From the NCBI GenBank assembly GCA_033060915.1, contig CM065387.1:34602001-34666000 (forward strand): 64,000 bases of DNA, read 5' to 3'. Positions within the stretch are counted from its first letter, which is position 1. The number at the start of each line of letters is the position of its first letter. The stretch is from Euryodendron excelsum. Lineage: Eukaryota; Streptophyta; Magnoliopsida; Ericales; Pentaphylacaceae. The notes beneath the pieces were generated by a model, which was given only the letters and a program-made list of their open reading frames with translations, ran no database searches and was not told the origin of the DNA. The translations under genes were made by a program, and so were the position numbers. This document shows positions 12,362-25,957 of this stretch, piece after piece.

Positions 12362-13842
12362 GAGATAAGAGGGTTGTTGGTTGTATGGGTTGGTCTGCCA
12401 TATATGGCAATTTGAACGTGGGGTGTTTGGCCATGAGTGGGTGAGCTGTTAGAAGTAACTGGTATATAAAATTGTATTGAGGGAAGTGAGGTAGCCGAGA
12501 GAAGAGAGGCACCATGTGAGAGAAAGAGGGGCTGCGGGGAAAAAGGAGCTTTGTTGCTGGTGTGATTTTTGGACAATAGAAAGGTAGGGTGATGAATCTC
12601 TTACTATATTTTTATTTGCTCCAATGTATAAATGCTTGTGCATATGATTCTATCCATTGCCAGTACCTGCATGTGCGTAATGGATTGTTAGACTATGTTT
12701 CTGCCTGAGATAGTTGCTGGTCATAGCGTTTGTCCAATGGGAAGATTTAGTGAACCAATTACTTAGATTTGCGCTTATAGAGACATTGTTGTGAGTCACA
12801 TGTATACATATATATTTATGCGTGTGCGTGTGTTTATATATACACGGAAGAATATGTAGGTTTTGGAAAAGGAAGCTCACTGGTTGAGTATAAAAAAAAA
12901 AGAAAAAGAAAAGTTAGATGCATATATTCTGATATTGATATATGTATTATTATTTATGAGTATGAGAACGTGCTCATGTTGGGCTTGTATTATTGCTATG
13001 GACTATGTGGTTGTTTGGGTCAAATTATATGTATGGGTATCAAAAAAAAAAAAAAACAATATTCATGGTATGGATGAGGGAGTTTGAGATTGAACCGTGT
13101 GGGTGTGGTTTGGTTTTGGCCATTAAGAACAAAGCATGTGTGTATGATTGTGAGAACAAAAGTTCAGGATTTAGGTGGGGTTTGGCTATGGCTTATATGG
13201 TTTTGTATATGTATATCTAATAAATGTTCTTGTTGTTGTTTTGTGGGTTGCTGTGCGAAGAAGATAAAATAAGGAAGCTAGTTTGAATTATGATTTCTTG
13301 GTGGGTTTATCATGACACAATTGGTGATGAATATGAGTGCAGGTTTATATGTGTGGTATATAGTTCTGTGAGGAGTTAAGGGAGAAAGAAGATAGATAAA
13401 GTGTAAGAAAGACGAGAGAAGGGAATACTATATGCAACCAGCACATGCTGCAGGTTCAGTTTTGTAGTCAAGGTCGTTCGGCCATAATTTGGTGATAGCT
13501 AGGAATGACTTTTGTAGAAGGAAGGAAGGAGTGAAGGGAACCCAAAGAAGAGAAAAGAAATCGAAGCAAAATAAAAATACATTATTAGAACACGTTCTGG
13601 TAGTAATGTAGGAGGAAGAAGATGGGCTTAGGATGTTTTATCCTGTGTGGTCGAGCACATGCATCTTTCAATACATTTAGGTATTTTGACCAATCAGAAT
13701 ATATGTTAATATTCAGCTTTTATTTTTGTAATTCAGGTAGTACTCGTTAGTTTCGCGTTGTATTTTCGAGTTCACATTCTTTGGAGATCAGGTCATGATT
13801 TGCCTTGCTAGTATGAGATCTGCAAATTTAATCCCATGCATA

Positions 13843-14854
13843 TGAGATTTGTAATAAATGATTTTAAGTATCATAATGCTTTATTTTAATATGAGAAAAG
13901 TTGTTACCATTTGAGAATGAGCTTGGGAAGATAAATGCAATATTTAATTACTTGAGAAATAAGATTATTTACTGAAAAGATTTTCAGAGATACAATTTAT
14001 TTTATTGAGAAAGTTATTTCATGCATGCTTTAAAATTATTTTATTAGATAGTGCAAACTTTATGATATTGTGCTTGAAATCATTACTAAGAAGTCCAGGG
14101 GATGCGCCCTCTTTTTGAGGTGACTCTAGCAACTAGGGGGTAAACCTAGTTCTCAACGGTTGTTGGAGAACGTCAACCGGATTAGCTTAGGGAAAAGACC
14201 CAGGTGCCACCCTGAGATGACTCTAAGTGCAATGTGGATCCACTGGGCTTAAGCCCCGAGATAAGATTTAGTATTGAGTTATACGTTATTCAAAGATGAT
14301 TTTGCTTCATTATTAAAATTGTAAGATTTACTTGTTTTACTTCAAGAAAAGCATGCAAAATATATGAATGTGCATTGGGAAAGTTTTTAAAGAAGTTCTT
14401 TCAGCTCATTATAAATTGTATTTTTAATTATCAAGTGTATTAATGCAAGGCTTATCATTCACTAAGCTGTGCGCTGACACTCATTGAAAACATTTCAGGT
14501 GAGCGAGACGATCGTTAGAGGTGGACTTGGAACTAGGAACCTTTGAGTAGAGACCTCCATAGGATTTACTTATTGTCTTCCGCTAGTAAACAGTCTTTTC
14601 TAAATTATGAGACTTGGATATTTACAGTAACTTATTTTCTGGTGGTTTTCAAAGAGAATATTGTCATTGGTTTTATTGTTCACTTTTTGAATGATCGAAC
14701 ATTTTGATTGATTTGATTTGATTAAGTAAGGGAAATTGCCACTAGCATGGTATTTTATTTGTTATTATTACTTGAGCAAGTATTAGGCTTTTGTGAGCCA
14801 TGGGCTAAGACTCTATGGTTCTCGGCCAGTCCCATCCCTAAGTGGGGTGTGACA
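13843..14854 (+). mobile_element. solo LTR, 1,012 bp
   Basis: It begins TGAGATTTG and ends GTGTGACA (TG...CA termini) and is flanked by a perfect 5 bp duplication GCATA at 13838-13842 and 14855-14859. There is no adjacent primer-binding site, polypurine tract or second LTR, as expected after unequal recombination between the two LTRs of one element. The sequence style (AAGCCCCGAGATAAG, GAGCGAGACGATCGTT) suggests Ty3/gypsy, but this is a guess. Orientation is given as read from TG to CA and is not independently fixed. Confidence 0.85.
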
Positions 14855-14859
14855 GCATA

Positions 14860-17800
14860 GGTTGTATTTTATTGATTTCTACATTAAAGTTTCCTTGTTT
14901 TAATGAGATATGATGTCTAGTAACTTATAATACAAAGCTCCATGCTATACGTGGTTACATAGAAACGATACTTAGAAGAGAACCTGAATACTGAGGCAAT
15001 TTTAGATTGAGATCCAAACAACGTATATTAGGAGGGGAGTAAAATATACCATTGTCATTCCTTTCCTTCCCTAGGACATGATCTCAAACTCCATTCATTA
15101 GATGGCTGCCCTATAGTTAAATGTTGTCGTCTAGGTCCTCTACGGCTTTTAATAACTGCGTTATGGTCATGAAGCCAATATTAGGGTAAATGAATGGATT
15201 AAAGGTCAGATTGTGTAAGGCATAAGGCTGTTTGTGCGTCAAAGAATCAAAGGTTTTAGCTTGCTGGACTTTCTGGACAGCAGGGAATATTCTGGATTTT
15301 TAGGACTTGGAGGGTAAGGTATTTAGGTTGTGGCTTAGGATCACAGATCTAGCAGTTTAATCACTGTGATAGAGGGTGGCTTGCGGCTGCAAGGTTTGCA
15401 CGGCAATTAAAATAAAACAAAACAAAGAGACAGAGAAAGAGATTAGAAATCTTAGAATCTCTCTTAACGCCTTCTAGGAGTCTCACTTGGATGAAACAAT
15501 GGATTTTCACCTTAGAACAAAGCAAATATCTTAGCAAAAAAAATTGATTGTATACACTGGTGGATCCAGATTTTTTTTTAATTTTTATTGTAAAGAAAGG
15601 TAGTAGCTTTCTTATTGGGGAAGTTTTTCTTTCCTTTCCAAATTCTACTACACAGGTTTCTTAAACAAATTATGACTCTGAATGCTCTTGAATGGGTAGA
15701 AGGATAAAATTCATAACCAAACACCTTACCAACTAGAGACTACACAAAGTAAATTACTTAAGGCAAATTCATAACCAAACACCTTACCAACTAGAGACTG
15801 GACAAAGTAAAATTACTTAAGGTGGTCCATAGATTTATAAGCAGTGAAGTTTATAGGAAGACAACCAAGCAGAAATTGAAGGATGACAGCTGGAGAGACA
15901 GTCAGTGAAGCAATTTACACAGAAATTCAAAATCCACTCTTGCAACAGCTTTTAAATAAACAATTAATTGTAATTCAAACAAATGCAACATATCCGGGTT
16001 TTCAGTAGGATAACCCTCAACCTTTTAACACTACAAAGGGTTTTCAATAGGCTCACCCTTAACCTCAAACATGTGTGTGATTGTGTACATGTGTGCCAAT
16101 GAGTTGTACTTAATACCTGATCAACAGGTACTGGAAAAGGTGATGATGGTAAGGTATAGGAAGAAAGGAAACGGTATGAGAATATAATACATATGTGATC
16201 AAGGCATGTAGTGGCAATAAAGTAATTATTCTCCTTCTTTCCCGCTCTTAACTTTATAGCATATTTCCTTGCCTCTTCGAGACTTCAACCCTTATTCTTG
16301 TTTTTTTTCTTTCTTTTCCTTTCTTTTGATTTGTTTTCAATCCCATTGTCTCTTTCTTTTCTTTCACTTCTCTTTACTACCCTTTTTGAAAACCTTTACC
16401 ATTTTCTACATTTACACAACATAACTCTTCTTTACTTTTTCATGAGCTTCAATAGAATGAAGATTTGTGCCTCTTCAACTAAAGAGAAAAGTTATCTCAT
16501 CAATGATCACATCTCAAGTAAGATCACACATCAAAAGGGCAAAAAGACATAGTTGCAAGGGGAATAAAAACAACAAAATTTTGTAGCTCAAAAGGATGAA
16601 AGATGGCCTAAATCATTTTCCAAAGCATACATGAAATAGATCTTGAAAGAATATGAGTGTCAACAATGTGAGTCAATATTAGGCAAATAAGCCAAATGCA
16701 AATGTGATAAAGCCATTGAAATGAAAAGAATTAAGAATTCTCCTTGAGTGAATGCAATCTCTCTTTAAAGAAGGTATGAAGCTCTAAAGCTCACAATGTT
16801 AAGATCTCCACTCAAATAAGGCTACAAATGCATAACTAATACAATAAAACTACATTCATGATTTGTACTCAATGAGTGTAATCCCCTCACTTAATGTGCA
16901 CTAAAGATAACATCTCACAGAACATCAAAATCAAAGAGTAAAATGCTCATCATACTTTGAATATAAACCATGCAACACTCTAACCATTCAAAAATCTCAT
17001 GAATATGCCATGGTTTCCATCTAATGCATCAACACATCCACCATGAATAATAAGAGATAATCATGAAGCATATGGAGAATGTGCTTAAGATAGAAAAGTA
17101 AAGTTCCCAAACCATGAGATATTTCAACCTCTACCAAAGATCCGAAGTAATCGAATGATCATCCTTCAATATAATACTTGAGAATAGGCAATACACCACA
17201 AAGAGATCGAAGTATAACAAGAGACATATAACAATAAAGCTACAAAATGACATCCACCATGAACAATAGAGATTTAGATATGAATGATGAAATACATGCA
17301 TGTAAAAATAGTATCTAAACTCTACCTCTAACTAGTGGAAGTTATCATCATTGACTTAAAATTTTTTTAAAAAATTCAAACTTTTTTTTTCCAAAAACAA
17401 ACAAATAAAGCAAGAATAAAGGTTAAGCCTCTAAAGCTACTCTCCTCACCCCCCAACTAGAATAATGTATTGTTCTCAATGCATGAAGACAAGGTATGGA
17501 ATGATGTGAAATGGTGAATCAAGAGAAGTTAGGGTGCCTAATGCAACCCCCACCCCCTCAAAACTAGGATAAAAAAAAAAAAACATAACCTAAGAAAACA
17601 AATAAACAAAAACAGCTACTCCTACTCCTACGTGACTTAAAGGGAAGATCACCCAATACCACAAAGTGAAAATTTGCCATCATCCCACACATCAACTCTT
17701 GTAACTTGTAAAGAATTCAAACACACATAACAATAGACAATGGTAACCCCTTTGATAAACTTAATGATATAACATTAAAGCACGCAAGGGTAAAAAAGGT

Positions 17801-17930
17801 TATAAAATGTAGAAAATGCAATATAATTATGCATAGAAGTGTCAATGAAGCTCATGATATGAAGCAATTAACCCTCCTATTCTTTTTGTTGGTCGGCAAT
17901 GGAAAGGATAATTGGCTTTAATGTTGGGGC
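14860..17930. other. no gene recognised; AT-rich noncoding
   Basis: Apart from a tandem duplication at 15708-15822, I see only low-complexity AT-rich sequence. The open frame near 16298-16552 is a TTC/TCT-rich stretch without protein-like composition. Confidence 0.5.
15708..15822. repeat. tandem duplication, ~58 bp unit, two copies
   Basis: The block starting ATTCATAACCAAACACC and ending ATTACTTAAGG occurs twice in a row with three or four differences. Confidence 0.9.
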
Positions 17931-19775
17931 TGTTGGCCCAAAAGGCAATCCAAGAGGGGGGTAAATTGAATTTTTCAAAAATTAATGGCAATTAAGATTA
18001 ATTAAAATTAATCTAATCAATATAATATATATATATATATATGATGCAATATAATCAAAAGAGAAATGTAAAACAGAGTAATAGAAATCACACCAAGAAT
18101 TATCGATGTTCAAGCACAATTTGTGGTCTACGTCCTCACCTTAAGATCCCCTTGAATTCTTCCTCCACTATGCAATCTCCAATTACAAAATGGATGCTGA
18201 TTGACCAAGTGCTCAACTCACTTTTACAAAAGAACTTCTTCCCAAGTTCTTTCCAGCTACCAAGTGGTTTTGTCCAAAATCCACTCAAACTTACAAGAGT
18301 TTTTCTTCTACAAGAAAACTCTCAAACTCTCAGTTACAGGTGTATAAAAATATACAAATGAATTGCAAACTCTCTTTCAAGAGTGGATATAACAATAAAA
18401 GCTCACTAAATGAAGACAAGAAAAATATTCAGATTTTTTAGTTTAATCAGTCAGTGGTTGTTGTTTTCTTGTTTCTCTTTTATGTATAAATGTAGTTGAA
18501 AGCTTGTATATAAACCTCTATATTGATTTCATCTATTGGAGGTTGTTGGGGCTCATTTAATGCAAGTCCAGTCTATTATAACGTTAGAAAAACTAGCCAT
18601 TATTCCCTAGGTGTCGACACTAGGCTTAATGTGTCGACACATCTGGTCTGCATTTCCAGATATTGTCCACTGTCTCAATGTGTCGACTCTTCATATCCAT
18701 GTGTCGACATATTGATCATTCTGTCTTCAAATTTTTGCTTCTGTTTTCATATGTCGTCTACATTTTCCAGATGTTATCCACTGTCTCCATATGTTGACTC
18801 TTCATATCTATGTGTCGACACATTAATCATTCTGTCTTCCAATGATCAAGTTCAACTTCAGCAATACTATAAGATCTTCAAAGAGTCTTCTCTTTAGGGC
18901 ATGATGATCAATCAAAGTCTTCAACTCATCAAAGTTTTCCTCTATTCAATTTGGATTGAATCAATCATATGATAATCATCTTTTCTTGATTTCCAAACTG
19001 TCAAGACTACATTCTATCAATGTTGATTTCTTCTTCTCTGTTGCCGAGCTTCCTCTTTCATTGCCAAGCTTTCTCCTTCATTGCCAAGCTTTCTCTTTCA
19101 TGTAGAGTTTCAAAAAGCTTCGTTGCCGATCTTTTCTCTTTGCTAGTAATTCTTCTTTCTTCTTTAGGATCACTTCAATGAGACTTTTATAAACTTGATG
19201 AAGTCTATTCATACATATTGTCTTCATTGATTCTTTACATCTTAGAAGAATTCTTTGCTTGGATTCTTTGTAGAGATCATGCAATCAAGATGAATTCTCT
19301 TCTCAAGCAACTTTAATCACATTATCTTAAATTGATTTTGCACACTTGATGAAGTCTTCTTTTGAACATTTTCACTATTTTCATAATCAAATCATCTTTA
19401 ACTGATTTTTGCACACTTTAATTAAGTCTCTATTTGAACATCTTCAATCTTTTTTAGTGCAAGTCAACTTCATTGAGTCTATGCATACTTAATGAAAACT
19501 TTATTTAAACACCTTCAATCTCTTCGAATGGAAATCATTTGTTTGAAATAGAAATACGTGTCATTGCTCTGTTTAGTTCATTGCATAACTCTTAAAGTGC
19601 ATTGCTTAATCCTAAACTTGTTGTGCATCCACTTTGACATGTATTAGACTTAAAGTTAAGTTTTAAGTCTAAATTATAAACTTTATTAATCTGCACACTA
19701 AGTAAATGTATTAGTAAAATAACACAAGGGTTAGTTATCATCAAAATCAATATGGAGATCAACCTTGAGTCAACA
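17931..19775 (-). repeat. SIRE-like 3' LTR (minus strand), ~1.85 kb
   Basis: On the minus strand it begins TGTTGACTCAAGG at 19775 and ends CCAACA at 17931. It aligns over most of its length in inverted orientation with 49376-51308. It carries internal GTGTCGACAC-type repeats at 18610-18830 and an AT microsatellite near 18025-18041. Confidence 0.85.
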
Positions 19776-19792
19776 ATCTTCCCCTTTTTGAT
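19776..19792 (-). other. polypurine tract of the SIRE-like element
   Basis: On the minus strand AAAAAGGGGAAGAT immediately precedes the TGTTGACTC start of the LTR. This marks the LTR as the 3' one and fixes the orientation. Confidence 0.85.
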
Positions 19793-20555
19793 AATGACAA
19801 AACCTTTGCAAAATAAGTTGATATATGATTAAATGAAATGAACAAAGTTGAATGGCATACCAGTAGAGAACTTCCCTTTTGTTTCGTAATTAAGAAAATG
19901 ATGTTTAAGAGACAAAAGACTTTTCAAAAACAACTTTCAGGGAGTTTTTTTTAGTTAATTCAAAACAAATTGAGGGAAATGATTCATGTTACTTTCCCTG
20001 AGAACATAATCTATATTTATCAGTTGTTACTCAATTCATTTCATTTCCATTCAATACCATATGTAACCAAGTAATCGATACAAAAATATGCAACCATTCA
20101 TTGTTCATTTTACTTTCATAAGTTATTCTCCATTTCTTGTCCAATTCTTCTCCAATTCTAATACATGTGCAATTCTTTTCCAACAAACACTCATTGTTTA
20201 TCATATATTCAACACTCATTGTTTATTTTACATATATTCTTGTCCAATTCTTCTCCCCCTTTTTGTCAATTCATCAAAAAAAGAAAAAAATGAAAATTTT
20301 CGATAGGTACAATAGCAAAAAAATATTATAACAAAATAAATTGTATAATTAGGAAAGCAATCAAGCAAAAAAGAAATCAAAGAAATAAAGGGCATTAAGT
20401 CATCAATTGTGCACCAGAGCAAAATTAGATTTCATTCATTCAAAACACAATTACAAAAGGTTTTACATTTAATGTCCACAAAATATGTAACAACAAAAAA
20501 ATGTTATAACAGGGCCGTGGAGTAAAGATGATGCTGGAGAATTTTGGAGAAGGTT

Positions 20556-21976
20556 AAGGAGATGGAAAGGGAGAAGGTGATACATCAACAGGATTAGAAG
20601 TAGTGTTGGAAGGGCTAGAAAAGGGTCGAGGCCTCAGACCATATGGCTGCCTTGGGACTGGGACAGATGATGTGTTTCGCTTTGTTGGACCAGCTTTCTT
20701 TCTTGGTACAACAGATAGGCTATCCTCAGACTCACCCTCAAACTTAACCTCTGTATCCTTATTTTCTTCCCCTGGTTCCTTTTCTTGTTGAGTTCTGGCT
20801 AGAGTTCTATAAGCAGTTTCAGAGTCTTGTTTTATCTCATTTACTTGTTCTTTTTCCACTTCCTCTTCCTTAAATGAAATTCCTTAAGCCTTTCACATCT
20901 TGTTTAAAGCTCTTCAACTGTTGCAATCCATCATCAAGTTTTTGGTGCATGCTTTGAAGCATGTCCATCATGTTGCCCAAGAGTTCATCAATAGGAGTGG
21001 CTTCAAGAGATTAGGCTATGGGTTTTCTACGTCCAGAGGCAAATGCTCTTTTGTGGGAAGAGCTAGTAGGAGCAACTTTGTTAGGCCTTGGAACCCAATG
21101 GCCATTAACTTTCTTGTACCCTATCCTGCCCAAAGTTTACTTATTATACTCATCACAATAGGGGTCCGGCTTTCTATAGTTCTCTCCTAAGAGATTTACT
21201 CAAAAGTGTTTGAATACCTTGGTGAGCAACATCCAATAGGGTAGATTTTTGGAAGAGGTGGTAACGACATTGGCCATGTTGGTGAGAATATAGTATGGGA
21301 CATCGATTTTGGTATTTGTCAGGAATGCTCATAAGAAAAACAAATCCTTCTCACTCACATGCTCAAAACTACCAATTTTGGGCAGAAAAATTTTGGCAAC
21401 AAAATGGTGTACCAATCTTAATTCAACAGGAAAGTCATTGGCTATAGGTTGGGTAGACTCAGGCATGTCTTGACCATAGAGAACTTGTAGTTATCTTTTT
21501 CGGCTAATGTTCTCAAAATAGGTCTCTCCACCATATCCAGTTCCCACAATCTCTGCAAGAGTGCCTTCATTTAGAGTGATTTTCACTCCCTTTACGAAGT
21601 TAGTGAGTTCGGCTCTTCCAACCTTTTTCATAAGATTAAAGTAGAAATGCATAACCAATTTAGGGTATATATTCTCTCTAATCAATGTGTAGGGTTTCTA
21701 GCCTAGACTGGTAAGGGTGTGAGGAAAGTCGAAGTTCTCACTGTCAAAGTTGTCATAGTTTATCCAACGTCTATTCAGAACTTTATTGAGACCGAAAATA
21801 TTCATATACCTTTCTTCAGCCATTGCATCTCTTAAGTGTGCCACATCCCATCCCGGTTGTTCTAAAAGAGCCCTTTCAACTGATTCTCTAATGAGTGGTC
21901 CAACCCTTTTCCATTTCTGAGTACTCAAAGAGGAGTCTTTAGGGTTTTCTTGTCCTTGATCAACTTTAGGAGCCAT
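20556..21976 (-). pseudogene. accessory ORF with 'putative plant transposon protein' domain
   Basis: The minus strand starts with MAPKVDQGQ at 21976 and stays open except for a TAG after HTLTSLG and a TAA after ENISRKR; both readings continue in the same frame. Downstream frames add a DLFFLWAF segment, a NLPYWMLLTK segment and a proline/serine-rich basic tail (GLRPRPFSSP) near 20600. The layout resembles the plant-specific domain annotated as 'putative plant transposon protein' (Transposase_32-like), found in accessory ORFs of LTR elements. It lies between the lost pol and the polypurine tract. Function is unknown, and it is non-functional here because of the stops. The family call is from pattern memory. 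Confidence 0.55.
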
Positions 21977-22040
21977 TGAAGGATTAAGGAAAGCTAAGAG
22001 AGGTTGGAATGAGATCAGTTAGGGTTTATAAGACGATTGG

Positions 22041-24953
22041 AATGAAGACTTGTGATGGTTAGGGAGTGATGGTTGGGCTTTGGTACAAACAAAGGAATAG
22101 GAGAGAAAAAGAGTAAGAGTAAGAGTGAGAGAGAGAGAGAGAGAGAGAAATTTTGAATGTTTGTAAGGTGGGCTTTGTTAATGTATATAGGCCCGACTCA
22201 TGTGTCGACAAATGGATTGTATTGGTAACAAATGAATTTAGTATTGGTAATTGAGTGAAACTGGTAGATGAATTGTCTATTATTATGCTCATTAGTTTTT
22301 CCACTGCTATGAAACTCACAATTTGGAAAGAGCATTTGCTTGTATTAGTCGTCATGTTGTTGCTATACTTTGAGAATGACAAGAAGTTGCCAAGTGCTCT
22401 AGAAGCTTTCATCACTACGCGTCAAGACAATTGTTTGCTAGCCTCTAATAAAAATTGATTGCCTGGCAATAATCCCTGGAACATGCTTGGTGTGTCTCCT
22501 GCAAGGAATGGATATTTGCTCTTCTTTTCCTTCTTGGCTCTGCCTAGTCTTTGTTAAATGGTTGTGGTATATATATATATATTTATTTATTGCACGTCAT
22601 CGAGTTAAGTATGGTAATGGCTAGGGATATTGGTATTTTCCTCTGCATTCATGGGCTTTAGCTGGTGGTGGGTAAAATGTCTTCTGCATGGGAATTTTGG
22701 ATGTAGGTTTTGATTTATTCTTTTTTGTTGTAAAAGTTCAAATTTTATTTGAGGAACAGGGACTTATCATAGAGGAGAAAAGGAGATTAAATTGGTGGAG
22801 GGATAAAGCGTTGTCTGGTTGTAAGAAGGCCTATCCCTTGGGGGGTTAATTAACCTTGATTCAAAGTACATTGGGAAGCAAGCCTACATGCTTTATCTTG
22901 TTTTACTATTGGATAAGTTAATACAAGACATGACAAGGTTCAGGGGAATTTTTGTTAAGGAGGTAAGAGGTTAAAGGTCCAGTCAAGTTTTTTGTAACAC
23001 AATGGGTTACTATATTGTGATCCAAATGAGGTGGCTTTTAAGGTATCAGACATTTAACTTGACACTGTTTCCCCATAATTATTAACTAGTTTAGTAATTG
23101 CACCAAAAATAATTTTTACCAAGTTATAGATGCTTCAATTAGAGTTGACCCTGTAATTCAACTGCAAAAAAATTTTTTTTTTTTTAAATTTTGGGTTCAC
23201 TTGCCCCAAGACATATATCATAAAAGTAATATGTTTTCTATTCATGGAGAAGAAAATTATGAATGGGAGTATACTTTAGCTTTAATAACAGACTATTGTA
23301 GGACGGGGATAGAGAAAATCCACCCTACAATGTTCAGACAATAGTTAAGGTCAGGACAAATGCTACCAGTTCTTGACTATGTGGTGCTAAGTTTAAGTAA
23401 ATGTGTTGGCTAAACTTTTGGAAAGGTCGAAGAAAGATTGCTCTCTCTACAAAAGAAAAGTTGAAATGAGGTTGGGTTTTATGGTTTTAAGTTGGTTGCA
23501 ATTTCAGGTAAGAGGTTGCTTGAATTTATGAAATGAATTGTGTTGAATAAGTGTTCAGAGAAAAGCCTTATGGGATAGAAAAAAGGGATAGGGTATGGAA
23601 GTTGGATTTTGGGATAAAAAAAAGCTCCTTATCAAGAATCTAGTATCCCTTAGGCAGTCTCCTCTCCTAGGATTTGGCTGCATCATACAATTGTTGAAAG
23701 GCTTTGCAGTCTAAGCTTTATAGACTAGAAAGCATATGCATTGGCTCTTGTTGTCTCTCCAAATTAGAGATTTGACACTTCAACTTGTAGGACTAATCTA
23801 ACCATACTTAAGGTCATGTATAAGAGGCCCCAACTACTAACAAAAGAAAGGCTGGTCAGTTCAACCACAAAAACAATGATTTTTACTCACATACGTATTT
23901 ATATAAAGCATTAGTCATTATAAGTTTAATTATATAAACTAATTGTCATTATAAGTTTAACTAATTATAAAAAAGTATCAATTAAGGTCATTAAAAATGT
24001 TTTAAAAAGTCTAATACTTTGATTTATAAATAGGCCAGGCCCAATTAACCACCCAATCCGGACCGAAGCCCAAGCCCGCCATAGAGGCCTGGTACCCCTT
24101 AGGGCCATGGGTTGGGCTTAGAATTTTTACTTTCAGCCTAACTCGAACTTTGGCTGCCTGCCTGACCCAACTAGGCCCAATGATGAATTGAGCCAAGTAG
24201 GCAAATTTACCTGCCTAATTCTGTAACACCCTTAATATGCATAGGAACTAAACAGTGAGACTAACTTGAAGAAAAAATATACAGTAGTTAAAATTAAAGC
24301 AAAATTTGCTTGCTCAAGATCACAAATGTGTCTTATATAAAATTCCCTATATATGCATGTACTTGTTAACATGATCACATGACCAGAGACCCCAGCAATA
24401 TTCCTACATAGTTTGATCTCATAATCTCTAACCATTTGGAGAACTTGTTGAATTATCGGCTATGTTACTTGGACTCTTCTAAATATGTGGAGTACCCGTG
24501 TTAGACACTTGACACTAGTTGAACATGTATCTAACAAGGATGTATAACTAATTGAGCTTACTGTAAAACTAAGCATAAGACTTCTATTTTATAATGAAAT
24601 ATTATATTTTAGTTTGTAAATGCCATTTTACCTTTAAAAAGAAGAAAGTATTTAAAAAAATAAAATCTAGTCGTGTCCCAGTGTCCTTCGACATGAGAAT
24701 TAGATAAATCCAACAGTTGGACACGTACCTGCACCCGAGAACCATACCCGAGTCCAGGTAACATAGATCATCGGTACCTAGCTTCAAACCATCCTAAACC
24801 TAATATGATCTCTTAACCCATATCGTATATGTTTTGAGGTGAAACAAGAAAAGCAACTGCTAATGTGAGAGTTTAAATCGGTCTCCCTCCTTTTTTTTTT
24901 TTTTTTTCCTTTCAGCATCTGCTTTTTATAATTTAGAGAAATTTAGTATGATT
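22041..24953. other. no gene recognised
   Basis: A GA microsatellite lies at 22127-22149. The stretch 23990-24200 is rich in GGCCC/GGGCC words (AAGCCCAAGCCCG, TAGGCCCAA) and resembles 56090-56200, so it is probably a shared MITE-type repeat with flanking TAAGTTTAATTATA words. The remaining frames are short and unpersuasive. Confidence 0.5.
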
Positions 24954-24958
24954 CTCTT

Positions 24959-25877
24959 TGTTAGGTTTTTTAGTGTTGGCATATTTCTTAGAAAAAAACA
25001 CCTTAATTGTAATTCTGCTTTGAGTTGTATTTGGGCCAATTTAGAATAAGTTTCAAGTGTATGCTATCAAAGTACAAGCTCTTGAAGCAGTGGTACAAGT
25101 TGTTGAAGCACGCAAAGTTAAAACTTTAGAAGACCATATTTCTCAAATTAGAAGTGCCACCGAGATCCATAATATATCAATTTTATTACACTTTTCAAGC
25201 TCTATGCACTTGTCACTGGTGTTCGAACAGCTGGCGTTCGAACCCCTGACCGGAGGGTTCGAACAATCAATAGAGTTTTGAGAAAATTTGAGTTTCTCCT
25301 CTATGTCTACTTAGGAATCTTTTTCCACTTTGATATACACTTTGTCCAAAACTCTGCAAACACTCCAAACTTCTTTATAGAGGCTCTGAAGGCCTCACAA
25401 TTAATATGCATACAATCAGAGAGAGCATATAACTACTCGAGAGCATATAACTACTCGAGAGCTTTATTGTGTTTACACATTTATTGGAGTGTTGTTCTGG
25501 TCAATAAAAAACTTCACACATATCGTCCTTGGCAAAGGTTGATGTCGATAGCACGGGAGAACGGTGAATCGTCGGTATCTAGCAAGCAAGTCTAAAACTT
25601 TTAACATGGTTGTGAATCAACGGGTTAGGTTGTAAGTTTATTCTTATAACTATTCAAGGTTATAGTGCTAAGTACGTTAGTGGCTATATGTGGCCACGTG
25701 ATTTTTTTCCTGGTTGATAGGGTTTCTACGCTAAAATCTTGTGTGCCTTGTCTCTATACTTATTATTTTAGAATTGCATATAGGATTGACACACCTAGAT
25801 AATTGACATGTTCGTATAGTTGGATCTTTAGGTTAATTAATTTACTATAGGCAAATCCATGCCCCAAGCGATTTTCA
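24959..25877 (+). repeat. 5' LTR of the nested-host copia element
   Basis: A 919 bp LTR. It contains a 20 bp tandem duplication (GAGCATATAACTACTCGA) at about 25423-25462 that the 3' LTR lacks. Confidence 0.93.
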
Positions 25878-25879
25878 AT

Positions 25880-25893
25880 TGGTATCAGAGCAG
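25880..25893 (+). promoter_or_regulatory. primer-binding site, initiator tRNA-Met type
   Basis: TGGTATCAGAGCAGG starts two bases after the LTR end. Confidence 0.9.
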
Positions 25894-25957
25894 GTTCACT
25901 CTTGTTTCTTAAAATATTTTTTTAAAACCTACAAGTGAGATCTTTTTACCTGGGATC

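Larger units (their letters stand above)
17931..22040 (-). mobile_element. 3' part of a SIRE-like copia element (minus strand)
   Basis: Reading the minus strand from 22040 downwards, there is an accessory ORF, then a polypurine tract, then an LTR of about 1.85 kb that ends TGGGCCAACA. The LTR is clearly related to the plus-strand LTR at 49376-51308, which has an adjoining primer-binding site and a copia gag. The gag-pol part is absent here, so only the 3' end remains. The accessory ORF occupies the place where SIRE-type elements keep their extra (env-like) ORF. Confidence 0.7.

Noticed and set aside
12216..12576. two minus-strand frames of 99 and 112 residues
   Set aside because: They run through the GA microsatellite and read as SLSLSL repeats. 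No splice or domain evidence.
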